The translations under genes were made by a program, and so were the position numbers. Of a stretch of 64,000 bases of DNA, positions 1-10,600 are shown one piece after another. The DNA lies in assembly GCF_003600895.1 (NCBI RefSeq), contig NZ_QYRP01000002.1, positions 682,001 to 746,000 of the forward strand, in the 5' to 3' direction. The stretch is from Nocardioides cavernaquae (GTDB lineage Bacteria; Actinomycetota; Actinomycetes; Propionibacteriales; Nocardioidaceae). Every line of letters begins with the position of its first letter. Within the stretch, counting starts at the first letter, position 1. Below the pieces are notes generated by a model. That model saw only the letters and a list, made by a program, of their open reading frames with translations. It did no database searches and had not been told where the DNA came from.

Positions 1-2248
1 CCATCCGCCGGAAGCTGGCGAGGTTGACCGCGACCTTGAGCCGGGCGAGACGGCTGAGCGGCTTGGCCATCTCCTCACGGAGCGCATCGGCCTTGTCCCA
101 GTACGTCTTTGCGTGCTCGTCGGTCGGGTCCTCGATGCCGAAGATGTGGCCGTCGGCGCCGCGCGCGAGGTCGTTGAACCCCGCCACGCCGATCGCCGTC
201 GCCTGCTCCCGTCGGGTGGCCCGCGCGGTGACCGCGTGCCCGTGGTCGCGGGCGTGGTCCAGCAGGTCGCGCCAGGCCAGCGCGAGTCGCGTCGCCGGCG
301 TGCCACGGGTACGCCGCAGCGCGCGACGCCGGCGCTTGGCCCAGATGATCAGGCCGAGGATGCCCGCGATCAGGACGAGCGGCAGGACGACGTACTTGAG
401 GAAGGCGATGACGAAGCCGGGGATCTGGAACGAGGAGTCCCGGTGCTGGTCGAGGCGGTCGAGGCTGTCCTCGACCGGGTCGCCCGCGCTGGACGGCGGC
501 CGGACCGGCGCCGGCGGCGGGATCACCTTGCCGGCGACGAGCTTCTTCTGCTCGGGGGTCTCCTGCTGCGGCGGGGTCTCGGTGTTCATGAACTCCTCGG
601 TCGGGAGCGTGCGCCACGTCCCGTCCGCGGCGCGCAGCTCGACCCAGGCGTGCACGTCCTTGCCCTTGATGATGCCGTCCTTGGGCACCTGGGCACCCAT
701 GGCGACGCGTGCCGGCACACCGGCCTGGTTGGCGAGGATCGCCATCATCGCCGCGAACTGCTCGTCGTTGCCGGCCATCTGGCGGTCGGCTGCGGTGAAC
801 TCGGTGAGCCGACTCAGGGAGTGCCCGGGGCGGAACTGCTCGAAGCCCGAGCCACCGTCGGTGTACTTGCCCTGGGACTTCAGCTCTGCGGCCACCGCGA
901 GCACCCGCTCGAGAGGCGTCTCTGCCGTTCCCGCGAGCTGGCCGGCGAGGCTCTGGAACCGGCTGGCCGCCTCGACGCCGGGCAACGAGCCCGACCACGT
1001 CTGCAGGCCCTTGCCGAGGTCCCCGTCCGGCAGCACGGCACGGAAGCTGTAGCTGTCGCCCGGCTGGATGCCGCCGGGGAGCACGCCCGTGTCGGTTGCG
1101 AGGTTGTAGCGGAACGCGTCCTTCTGGTCGTCGAGGCCCTGCCCGAGCTTGATGCCCGTGAGCGCTCCTGCTTCGGGGAGCCAGACGCTGCGGTAGCCCT
1201 CGAGAACCTTGACCGTGGCCTCGACCTCCTTGCCGCCTGTCTCGGTGGCCGGGTTGTCGATCACCGAGCCGACCTTGCGGAAGGTGTCAAGGTTGCCCGG
1301 CTCCGTGCCCGAGTCGTTGGCCGCGCCCCAGACGATGCCGTTGTAGCTGTCCATCCCGGCAAACCGCACCCGCGTGCCGGCGGGCAGGCCGTCGACCTCG
1401 AGCAGAGGCTTCTCGTGGAGCTTGAGGTGCTCAGGGCCGACGTAGTCCTTGGTGTGCTTGCGGAAGGAGGCGAGCGGGGAGGGGTACTGGCCGACGTCGA
1501 ACGGCGGCTCCACCCAGGTGCGCAGGACCACGCGCTCCTCCCCCATGCCGGGAAGGCGCGGGCCGGCGAAGACCGCGATCAGTGCCGCGGCGCCGCAGAG
1601 CGCAGCACCCAGCACGACCCGGCTCCTGCTGCGGCTGCCGATGTTGACGGTGCTGGACTGCCAGCGGGCCCGGATGACGACCCACGCGACGCCGAGCACG
1701 CCGGACAGCAGACCGATCACCGCGAGATCGTCGGCGTGCTGGACACCGAGCAGGATCACAGCGGCGAGCAGTGCGAGGGCACCGAGCAGCGGCAGGTACG
1801 CCGAGCGAAGGCGCCGCGCGAGGGTCAGCGTGCCGGCACCGGCGAGCAGGCCGAGCAGGTAGGGCAGCGCCAGCAGCGGCCCTCCGTCGACCGGCGGAAG
1901 CGTGGTCAGCAACTCCTTCCACCCGTGCACGGACTGATCGGCGAGGTCGACGAGGGTCCCGGGCAGCGGCAGTGCGGCAGCTGCGCTGTCGGGGCCCGCG
2001 ACGGCACCACCGAGCAGGAAGAAGGCCACCACGACGAAGAGGGCCAGCACGACGACCGGCTGTGCCAGCTCGACGGCGAGGTGCGCAAGCAGGACGCCGA
2101 GGACGAGGCCGAGCACGCCTGCGAGCAGGTAGGTCCACCCGTGGAAGGTGTCCTTGAACCCGTACATGGCGACGGTGCCGAGCGCCAGGACGAAGAGCAG
2201 GTCGACCAGCGCGCGGCCGGTCGGGATCAGCGAAGCGGGTCGCTTCAT
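1..2248 (-). CDS. TgpA-type membrane protein with degenerate transglutaminase-like domain (3' end outside window)
   Basis: The reading frame opens with ATG at 2248, one base after the DUF58 stop, and runs off the left edge after about 749 codons. The first ~230 residues contain several hydrophobic helices; an extracytoplasmic part follows (about 235-600), then one helix near 615-635 and a basic cytoplasmic tail. This is the architecture of TgpA-like proteins (DUF3488 plus transglutaminase core). The core is recognisable: GVPARVAMG and HAWVEL (His near 533) are present. However, the position that normally holds the nucleophilic Cys in G-x-C-E-Q-F reads GNDEQF (near 488), and the usual Asp after the final Trp is not seen (WRTLPTEEF). 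The domain is therefore probably not a working transglutaminase or protease. Last gene seen of the moxR-DUF58-tgpA operon. Confidence 0.85.
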   Translation of the reverse strand, partial: MKRPASLIPTGRALVDLLFVLALGTVAMYGFKDTFHGWTYLLAGVLGLVLGVLLAHLAVELAQPVVVLALFVVVAFFLLGGAVAGPDSAAAALPLPGTLVDLADQSVHGWKELLTTLPPVDGGPLLALPYLLGLLAGAGTLTLARRLRSAYLPLLGALALLAAVILLGVQHADDLAVIGLLSGVLGVAWVVIRARWQSSTVNIGSRSRSRVVLGAALCGAAALIAVFAGPRLPGMGEERVVLRTWVEPPFDVGQYPSPLASFRKHTKDYVGPEHLKLHEKPLLEVDGLPAGTRVRFAGMDSYNGIVWGAANDSGTEPGNLDTFRKVGSVIDNPATETGGKEVEATVKVLEGYRSVWLPEAGALTGIKLGQGLDDQKDAFRYNLATDTGVLPGGIQPGDSYSFRAVLPDGDLGKGLQTWSGSLPGVEAASRFQSLAGQLAGTAETPLERVLAVAAELKSQGKYTDGGSGFEQFRPGHSLSRLTEFTAADRQMAGNDEQFAAMMAILANQAGVPARVAMGAQVPKDGIIKGKDVHAWVELRAADGTWRTLPTEEFMNTETPPQQETPEQKKLVAGKVIPPPAPVRPPSSAGDPVEDSLDRLDQHRDSSFQIPGFVIAFLKYVVLPLVLIAGILGLIIWAKRRRRALRRTRGTPATRLALAWRDLLDHARDHGHAVTARATRREQATAIGVAGFNDLARGADGHIFGIEDPTDEHAKTYWDKADALREEMAKPLSRLARLKVAVNLASFRRM

Positions 2249-2249
2249 G

Positions 2250-3587
2250 TCACAGCCCCCACTTGAGCAGGCCGGGAAGCTCGGAGAGCTTGCCGAGGGT
2301 GAGCAGCGGAAGGTCCGACACCGCCTTGAGCGATGCGGATGCGGTGGAGTCGACGATCATCGCGATCTCGCCCACCTCGATCGGGAAGTGCGACGCCGAG
2401 CGCTTGAGGGTCGTGAACGGCGCGTGGGGGCCGGTCACGAAGCAGACCAGGCTGGTGTCGGGGGCGAGTCGCGCGCCACGACCGGACACCTCTGCCAGGG
2501 CCTCGCCGGTCAGCTCAGCCCGGGAGCAGGAGTCGAGCGCCGAGCGGCCCGTGCCTCGGGTCATCGCGTGCTCGCCGCAGAGGAAGGTCGCGTCGAAGCC
2601 GTCCATGATCGCGCGCACCAGCAGCGAGGCGGCCGCGCTGATCGCCAGCTCGAAGTCCTCCGGGTCGCGGTACGACGCCGGGTCGGCGTCCACGATGACC
2701 TGGATGTGTGAGCGGCGGGTGTCGAGGAACTGGCGCACCAGGAGCTGGCCGTGGCGTGCCGACGAGCGCCAGTGGATGTGCCGCAGGTCGTCACCCGGCG
2801 TGTACTCGCGCAGCGCGTGGAACGCCAGGTCGCTCTGGGAGGTGTGCTCGGAGACGTTGCCCTCGAGGTCACGGATCAGGCCGGCACCGAGCGGCTCGAG
2901 CGGCGTGATGGCGGGGTGCACGAAGATCTCGGTCACGTCGGTCCAGGTGACCTCGCGGCGGAACAGGCCGATCGGGTCGCCACGGCCGGTGGTCACCGGG
3001 CCGACCTGGATGACGCCGCGGCGCTGGGTCGGCACGACGAAGAGCTCGGAGTGGACGCTGCCGGGGCGGAGTGCAGGCAGGTCGAAGGCGACACCGCCGG
3101 CCCCGACGGGCAGCTCCAGCCGCACGGGCAGGAGCGGGGTCTTCGCCTTGTTGGTCACCTCGACCTCGCCGGTCACCGGCTCCCCCACGGTGACCCGCGG
3201 CGGCTCGGTGATCATCTTCACCGCGAGGTTGGTGTGGCCGATCATGAAGAGCGCGGCCAGGGCGAGGAGGACCAGGATGCCGGCGGCGACGATGGCCATC
3301 TCGGCCCAGCCGCCCCGTGCCGCAGCAACCCAGGCGACGAGCGCGACGACGAGCAGCGAACGGGCAGCCGGGGTCAGCGTCGCCCACGCGGGCTTGACCC
3401 GGTCAGCAACCGGTGCCGCAAGCTCACCGGCACGCTCACGCCCGCGGCGTACGACGGGCGGAACGCGCCGCAGCACGTCGCCCACAGCGGCGGCGGCACT
3501 GCCTGCCATCGCCGCTGACCGGCGGCCGCCACCCGCGGGTGACCCCACCCGTGGCGCCGCCCGCTTCCCCACTCGTCGACCAGCCAC
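2250..3587 (-). CDS. DUF58 domain membrane protein
   Basis: A 445-residue protein starting at GTG 3587, three bases after the moxR stop. The N-terminal ~60 residues are basic and Ala-rich; two hydrophobic helices follow at about 75-115, then a beta-rich region and the DUF58 core. Core signatures are visible: REYTPGDDLRHIHWRSSAR followed by LLVRQF and a VIVDADP strand, which belongs to a vWA-like fold. DUF58 proteins usually pair with MoxR ATPases and TgpA-like proteins and are thought to act in envelope assembly or quality control; that role is inferred from family and context. Tight spacing on both sides (3 and 1 nt) indicates translational coupling. Confidence 0.9.
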   Translation of the reverse strand: MAGRRVGKRAAPRVGSPAGGGRRSAAMAGSAAAAVGDVLRRVPPVVRRGRERAGELAAPVADRVKPAWATLTPAARSLLVVALVAWVAAARGGWAEMAIVAAGILVLLALAALFMIGHTNLAVKMITEPPRVTVGEPVTGEVEVTNKAKTPLLPVRLELPVGAGGVAFDLPALRPGSVHSELFVVPTQRRGVIQVGPVTTGRGDPIGLFRREVTWTDVTEIFVHPAITPLEPLGAGLIRDLEGNVSEHTSQSDLAFHALREYTPGDDLRHIHWRSSARHGQLLVRQFLDTRRSHIQVIVDADPASYRDPEDFELAISAAASLLVRAIMDGFDATFLCGEHAMTRGTGRSALDSCSRAELTGEALAEVSGRGARLAPDTSLVCFVTGPHAPFTTLKRSASHFPIEVGEIAMIVDSTASASLKAVSDLPLLTLGKLSELPGLLKWGL

Positions 3588-3590
3588 GAC

Positions 3591-4559
3591 TCAGGCGACC
3601 CGCTCGCTGGGCGGTGCCACGTCGTCGAGAAGCTGGCTGATGACCTGCTCGACGGTGACGCCGTTGAACTGCGCCTCGGCGTCGAGCAGGAGTCGGTGGC
3701 ACAGGACGGGGACCGCGAGGTCCTTGATGTCGTCGGGGATCAGGTGGTCGCGACCGTCAGCGAGCGCCCACACCTTGGCGGTGCGGACGTAGGCGAGGCA
3801 GCCGCGGACCGACAGGCCGAGCTTCACGTGCGGGTGGCGACGCGACTCCTCGGCGAGCTGCGAGACGTAGCGGACGATCGCCGGGTCGACGTGGACCTGG
3901 CCGCCGAGCTCGCTCATCTGCGCGACGGTGGCCGCGGTGATGATCGGCTCGACCAGAGCCGCTCGGTCGCGGGTGCCGGCGTTGAGCAGGATGTCGACGG
4001 TCGAGCTCTCGTCGGGGTAGCCCACCGACGTCTTCATCAGGAAGCGGTCCAGCTGCGCCTCGGGCAGGCGGTAGGTGCCGGCCTGCTCGATCGGGTTCTG
4101 GGTGCCGATGACCATGAACGGGCGACCGACCGAGTGGGTCGTGCCGTCGACGGTCACGCGGCCCTCCTCCATGACCTCGAGCAGGGCCGACTGCGTCTTC
4201 GGCGAGGCACGGTTGATCTCGTCAGCGAGGACGATCGTGTGGAAGATCGGACCTGGGTGGAACTCGAACGCGCCACGCTTCTGGTCGTAGACCGTCACGC
4301 CGGTCACGTCGGAGGGCAGCAGGTCCGGCGTGAACTGGATGCGCGAGTTGGAGCCCTGGACGGTGTTGGCCAGCGCGCGCGCCATCTGGGTCTTGCCGGT
4401 GCCGGGGAAGTCCTCCAGGAGGAGGTGGCCCTCGGCCAGGAGGCAGGTCAGCGCGAGCTTGACCACGTGGCGCTTGCCGAGGACCGCCTTCTCGATGTTG
4501 TCGGCCATGCGGTCGAAGGTCTGGCTGAACCACTGGGCCTGGTCGGTGGTGAGGGTCAT
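3591..4559 (-). CDS. MoxR-family AAA+ ATPase
   Basis: A 322-residue AAA+ ATPase. Walker A is EDFPGTGKTQMA (about 49-60), Walker B is IVLADEINRA, and sensor 1 is GTQNPIEQAGTY, all typical of MoxR. The length matches the family (about 320-350). The ATG at 4559 is preceded by AGGAG at good spacing. MoxR proteins act as chaperone-like ATPases with partner vWA or DUF58 proteins; the partner here is the next gene. The 46-bp gap to the upstream giant gene suggests a shared transcript. In bifidobacterial PFNA clusters the equivalent gene is aaa-atp. Confidence 0.95.
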   Translation of the reverse strand: MTLTTDQAQWFSQTFDRMADNIEKAVLGKRHVVKLALTCLLAEGHLLLEDFPGTGKTQMARALANTVQGSNSRIQFTPDLLPSDVTGVTVYDQKRGAFEFHPGPIFHTIVLADEINRASPKTQSALLEVMEEGRVTVDGTTHSVGRPFMVIGTQNPIEQAGTYRLPEAQLDRFLMKTSVGYPDESSTVDILLNAGTRDRAALVEPIITAATVAQMSELGGQVHVDPAIVRYVSQLAEESRRHPHVKLGLSVRGCLAYVRTAKVWALADGRDHLIPDDIKDLAVPVLCHRLLLDAEAQFNGVTVEQVISQLLDDVAPPSERVA

Positions 4560-4605
4560 CGGTTCTCCTGGAGGTGTCGAGAGATGTACGTCGTCATGAG
4601 GGCTG

Positions 4606-7600
4606 CTAGTTGTCCCACTCGTAAACCGGCGAGTTCGCTCCGTTGGCGCACCCGATGTACCACCGGATGTTCGGCCCGACCCACACGGTGGTCCGGTGCG
4701 AGCCGTCCCGCTGCGTCCACGCGCCCGTCTCGAACGGGGACCCGCCCTCGTTGTAGACCCGGCAGCTCACGCCTCCCACGAAGTTGTTCGCGTTGGAGAC
4801 GATGAAGTAGCAGGTGGCCGTCGCTCCACACGGGATCGTCGCGCCGGTGCAGCTGCTGCCGGAGCAGCTGTCGCCCTTGGTCGCCCAGACCGACGGGTTC
4901 GGTTCCGAGCCGGTGCGGGCGGTGTCGGAGTCCTGCTTGCCCGCGCGGCTGCTGCCCGCCGTGTCGCTCACGCGCACCGTGTAGGTGTACGTCGTGGAGT
5001 AGCTCGGCAGGTTCTCCGAGCCGCTCCGGCTGAACGATCCGGTGCCGGTGGTGCCGTTGGCGATCTGGGTGCCGTTGCGCAGCACCACGTAGGTGACCGC
5101 CTTGCCATTCGGGTCGATGTTGATCGACCAGTTGGTGCTCCGGTCACCCGCAGCCGGGGCGTCGGGCGTCGCGTTGATCGACACGGCGCCGATCGGTCCG
5201 TAGGTGACGACCTGGGCCTGGTCGGAGACGCAGAGGTTGGCCGTGCCGCCGTTGCACGCGCGCAGGGTGACCGTCGAGCTGCTGCCGTCGGGCAGGCCGG
5301 TGATGGTCCGGGTCTGCCCCGAGGCGCCTCCGTTCGCGAACGTCCAGCTGCCGCAGCCGCCGGCCGAGCTCGTGCAGGTGACGGTGTTGGTCTTGCCGTG
5401 CGAGGCACCCACGTCGAAGACGATCCGGGCAGTGCCGTCGGCGCCGGTCGGGGTGAGGGACTGGATCACGATCGGGTCCGGCGGGGCCGAGGCCTCGATC
5501 TGGCTACCGCCGGACCAGTCCGAGATGTGCTGAGCGGAGCCGCCGGCGACCCGCTCGCGCTCGGAGTCGGCCTCGGCGTTCTTGGCCTGCACCTGATACG
5601 TGTAGACGGTGCCGTCATTGGTGACCTCGTCGGCGCACGAGGTCGCCGTCGTCCAGGCGCACACAACCGTCGTCCCGGAGCCTCCACCCGACCGCTGCAC
5701 CTGGTACGACGCAGGGCCCGGGCCGTTGGCACCGACGGCGCCCCACGACACGGTGATCGCCTTCGTCGCGTTGCCGGGCCGGTTGGTCGGGGACAGGTTG
5801 GGGGCGCTCGGGGCCGCCGGCTTCCCGGCTCCCATGCCGGTGACGGTGGTGACCGGTCCGCTGTTCTCCTGGATGCCCTTCTTGTTGAGCGGCACCACGG
5901 AGATGGTGACGTTCTCGCCATTCACTCCTGGCCGCGCCGTGAAGGTGCGCGTGCCGGGCGCAACGTCCTGGACGCCGCCACCGGCGTAGGAGACGCGGTA
6001 CTTCTGCACGTCGCTGCAGTCACAGGGGGCCGGGGCGTCCCACGCGATCTGGACCGCGTTGTCGCGCTGCAGCACGACGCGGAGGTTGCCGACCGGGCCG
6101 GTGAAGGCGTCGGGGGTGGCCTGCGTGGTGTTGCTGTACTCGGACCATCCGCCGTTCTGCTGGGTGGCGTTGTGGGCGCGGACCTTGAACGTGTAGGGCT
6201 CGCCGTTCTTGAGATTCGTGACGCGACAGGGCGATCCCGCACAGCGGAAGGTGCCGTTCGTCGGGCCGCTGTAGGCGACCTCGTAGCCGTCGATGCGCAG
6301 GCCGTTGTTGTCCGGGGTGCGCCAGGTCAGCGCGACCGTGTTGGAGAGCATCTCCTGCCCGGCAACCAGGTTCGTCGGGGCGTCGGGGCGCGCCACGACG
6401 GCGAGTACGACGTCGCCGACGGCCGTCGGGCGACCACTCGTCGCGCTGCCGCCGACATCGGAGACCTCGATGCGGTAGCGCATGACACCGTCGGTGTCGG
6501 GCTTGGGCGTGAAGGTGATCTTCGAGCCCTCGAGGGTGGTTGCCGCGGAGGCTCCGCCGGCCGCGGTCGCGCTGAGGACCTTCGTCTCGCGGCTGCTGGG
6601 CGGCAATGGCGAGTTGAGGTACTGGTCGACATCGACGCTGACCGGCTTGCCGGCCTCGGTGTCGAGCTTGATCGGTGCCAGCTTCGGCGCCGGAAGGGCG
6701 ACGACGCGCACGAGCAGCTCGCCGGTCGCCTCGAAGCCGTCCGCACCGATCGCGAGTGTGCCGACGTCTCCCCGGCGCGCGTCGCCATCGGCCACGAGCT
6801 GGACGCCGCCGCCATCGGTCGAGACATCCACGCCGTTGATGGCTTGCTTCCAGTCAGCCGAGAAGTCGAGCTTCTGCGCTTCGCGCGGGTCGGCCGTCCA
6901 GACATGGCAGACCGAGGCGATGTCGATCGTCTTGCTGACGCCACCTTCGGGAACGTCGACGGGCTGCGTCGGGCAGTTGATGACCGGCTTCTTCTCACCG
7001 ACGTGGACCGGGACGGAGATGTAGGCCGTGTGGGCCTCGGGGTCGGAGAGCTTTGCCCGGTCGGAGACCTCGAAGACGATGGAGCCGGGGCCCTCGCTCT
7101 TGGTCGCGGTGACGGCGAGCGTGTCCTTGTCGCTGCCCTTCACCGCAAGCCGGTCGAGCGGCGAGGCACTGAGTGCGTCGACGGTGGTCAGGACAACCGC
7201 GTCGCCCTCGGGGTCCTCAACGAGGTCGGTGAGGTCGACCTCCTTGGTGCTGCCCGGATCCATGTGGATCTCGGCGTCCGGCTTGAGGTACGGCGCTCCG
7301 GTCGGCTTGGCAGGCACGTAGATCGCCGCGGCGGCGGCTGCCCCGTCCCCGTCGAGCACGCGGTAGGCAAGGACCTGGGCCACGCCGGTGATCGGGACGA
7401 TCACCTTGCCGCCCTTGATCTTCGCGCCGACACCCTCCGCGGAGGTCTCGACCCCGGTGACGGCATCGAGCTTCAGGTCGTTCTCGGGCCCGTCGACGTC
7501 GTGGACGCCGGCCAGTACGTCGACTTCGACGGTGGTGGCACCGGCCTCCGGCGTCGCGTAGAGGTCGGACGTGATCGGCGGGTTGTTGTAGCCGTCGCGA

Positions 7601-10600
7601 CCCTTGATCGTCACGACGCCGCGGGACTCGTCGAGGCCATTGCTGATCGTGTACGTCGTGCGGCGGCTCGCGCCGTGGTCGGGGGCGTCCACGCTGATCG
7701 GGCCGGTGCTCGACTGGAGCTTCACCCCCTCGGGTGCGCCTTCCAGCGGCAGGATCCGGACCTGCGTGCCGGGGGTGCGCAGGTCGTTGGCAACCGCGTC
7801 CACGTCGACGGTGCGGTCGGGGTCGGCGAAGTAGGTGTCGTTGATCGCGAGTGGTGCCTGCGGGGCACCGGCCTGGACGACCCCGACCCGGACCTGCCCG
7901 GTCGCCGTGGCGCCGTAGGGGTCGGTGACGGTGTAGGTGAACTCATCGGTGCCCTGCGCGTCCGGGTAGGCCTGGTAGGTCAGCGAGTTGGCACCGAAGG
8001 CCAGGATGCGGCCGAGCTTCGGGGCCGTCGCGACGCCGGTCACGGCCACCGAGTCACCGTCAGGGTCGGAACCGACCGCGGGCAGCTTGAGCGTGAGCAG
8101 ATCGCCCTGGACCGTGCGGCCCTCCAGCGCGCGCGGGGTCGGCGCGAGGTTGGGGTTGGTCTTCGACGGGGGCGGCGTGATGTGCACCTTCAAGGTGCCG
8201 ATCGAGGTCTCGGCGGTCGGGTCGCCGGTGTTCTCCACGACGTACTGCACATCGACGTCGACGGGGCCGTCGACCTTCTCGGGCGCGACGAAGCGGACCT
8301 GGCGGCCAGCGACGTACGCCGTGCCGACGGCCGGCAGCACGCGCAGCTCACCGATCGGCTCGATCGACGGGTCGAGGACGAGGCCCACGGGGTCGCCGGA
8401 CGGCGTGGCGTCATTGTCGAGAACCGGTGCCGCCGCGGTGTCGCCGGCGCGGACGCTGATCCGGTCCATCTGCGCGATGGGGGCGTTGGCGGCACCGGAC
8501 AGGGCGTCGCGCTGGGTGACGTTGATGGACCCGGTCGCGGTCGCACTGCCGTTGCTGATCGTGTACTCGACCGACTGGCTCTTCGGCGTCATCTCGCCGT
8601 CGGTGGCGTTCACGCGGACCCAACGACCGTCGATGACAGCCACCTCCAGCTGGCTGTCCTCCCCCGACGGCTTCGCGTTCTGCACGACGAGCATGCGACC
8701 GCGCGGGTCGAAGTCGTTGGCCAGCACGTCGACCGTGACCGGCGAGACGCCGTGGACCGCGGTCACGTCCGGAGTCGCCACCGGCTTCTCGCCCTCGGGC
8801 GTCGCCGGGCTGATGTCCACGCGGATCTGGCCGTCCGCGCGGTTCGCCGCGCCGAAGCCAGCCCGGTAGTTGAGCAGGTAGGTGCCCGGCTTGCTGCCCT
8901 TGATGATCACCTTGCCGGACTCGAGGTCGGTCTCGACGTCGAGGCCTCCGACGGGTGCCACCCGGCCGGCGATCGTGAGCTTCGCACCGGAGTCGGAGCC
9001 GTCAGCGCCAGGGATGTCGTTGTCGAGCGGACGCACCGTGATCACGCCACCGACCTCACCGGACACCACGTCCGGCTCGGGCTGTGCGGCCTCGGTGCGG
9101 GTGCCGGCGGGGATCACGTGGACCTTGACGGTGCCGTTGACCGCGGCGCCACCGGTGGTCACGGAGTAGCTCACGGTCTGGAGGCCGCCCTTGCTGCCGA
9201 CCGGAGCCTCGAAGCGGATCAGGCCGAGCGCCGTGGTGCTGACCTCGGCGTCCCCGCTGGTCTTCACGGACTCGACGACGATCGGGTCGCCGTAGTCGTA
9301 GTCACGCCACTCAGGTGTCACGGCCAGCTCGATGACGCCACCGGCAGCGACGAAGTACTCGCGGACCTTGGCGTTCTTCCTCGGTTCGGGTTTGCCGCTG
9401 GCACCGTCGGCCCGCAGGTTGAGGGTCACCTCACCGTCGTCCTGCGAGGTCTTCTTCGCCGTGCCGTCGTCGATCGTGTAGCGGAACTTGGCGGTGCCGG
9501 TGGCGCCGCGGGCGCCGGGGGCGACCGTCGCGAGGAGCGACTGCCGGTCCGGAGCGATCTGGATCTGCACGTCCTCGCGGTTGACACCCTTGATGCCGAC
9601 GATCGAGAGGATCCCCTCGGACGCGATCAGGTCGTTGTCGAGGACGTTGAGGACAGTGGTCCGGCCGGTGCGCGCACCCAGCTCGTCGTCCGTGGCCTGC
9701 GGCGGCTGGGTGGTCTCCGCCTCGGTCTTGTGCGAGTCCGAGTCGTCCTTCTTCTCGGTCTGCGGCTGGAACGCCTCCCAGTTGGAGATCTCCTGCGGCT
9801 CGGCACCAGTGACCGTCCAGGCCATGCCGCTGCGCTGGTCGTTGAGCACGACCTGGTTGCGGTTGACCCGGAAGACGAGCTCCGCGCCGTCCTCGATCGC
9901 GAAGTTCTTGGTCTCGGCCTTCGCCTCGCCACACGCTGAGACAAGCGTGCCGGTCTCCCCGGAGCCCCAGGCCGCGAACGCGCAACCGTTGGGAAGCGTG
10001 ACAGGTGCGGCGACGCCGCCCTGGGCGCCGACGTCGGCGACCTCACGCTTCTTGCCGCCCTGGACGGCGACGGCGACGAGCGACTCGGGGGTCGCCACCA
10101 GGACCTCGTCCGCCTGCGGACCGGACTGCTGGAGGGCGGCTCCCGCGCCGACGTTGCCGAGGTTTGCGGACGACGCGAGGAGGTTGCCCTTCTCGTCGAT
10201 CATCACGGGTACGTCGCCGACGACGGTCATGCCCGTGAGAGCTCCGGCTGGCTTGACCCCGATCTCGCCCGTCGCGGGCTTCTCGAAGCCGGGGCCACCT
10301 GCTGCCCTGCGGAGGGTGACGGTCTCGCCGGAGTCCGTGGACGCGGCGTACACGGTGCCGTCGAGGCCGGCAGCGCCGACGGTCCCACCGCCGACGGTGG
10401 CGAGCGGCTTGCTGGAGGAGACGAGGTCGGCCAGCGAGGCGACGCCGGTCTCCGGGTCGACCTCGGTCGCCCAGAGCTTGCCGGTGTCGGGAGCGACCAC
10501 ACCGAGGGAGCCGCCGCCGAAGACGGCAGTGCCGCCGACGCTGACCTTCTGGTCCTCGAGCCCGGTCGCCATCGAGACGTCGATCGGCATGAGCGTGTGG

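Noticed and set aside
4696..9939. Very long plus-strand open frame opposite giant copy A, with a similar one at 11282-15295 opposite copy B
   Set aside because: Translations are Arg/Gly/Val/Asp-rich without any domain, and arise because high-GC codons of the real minus-strand gene leave the antisense frame open.
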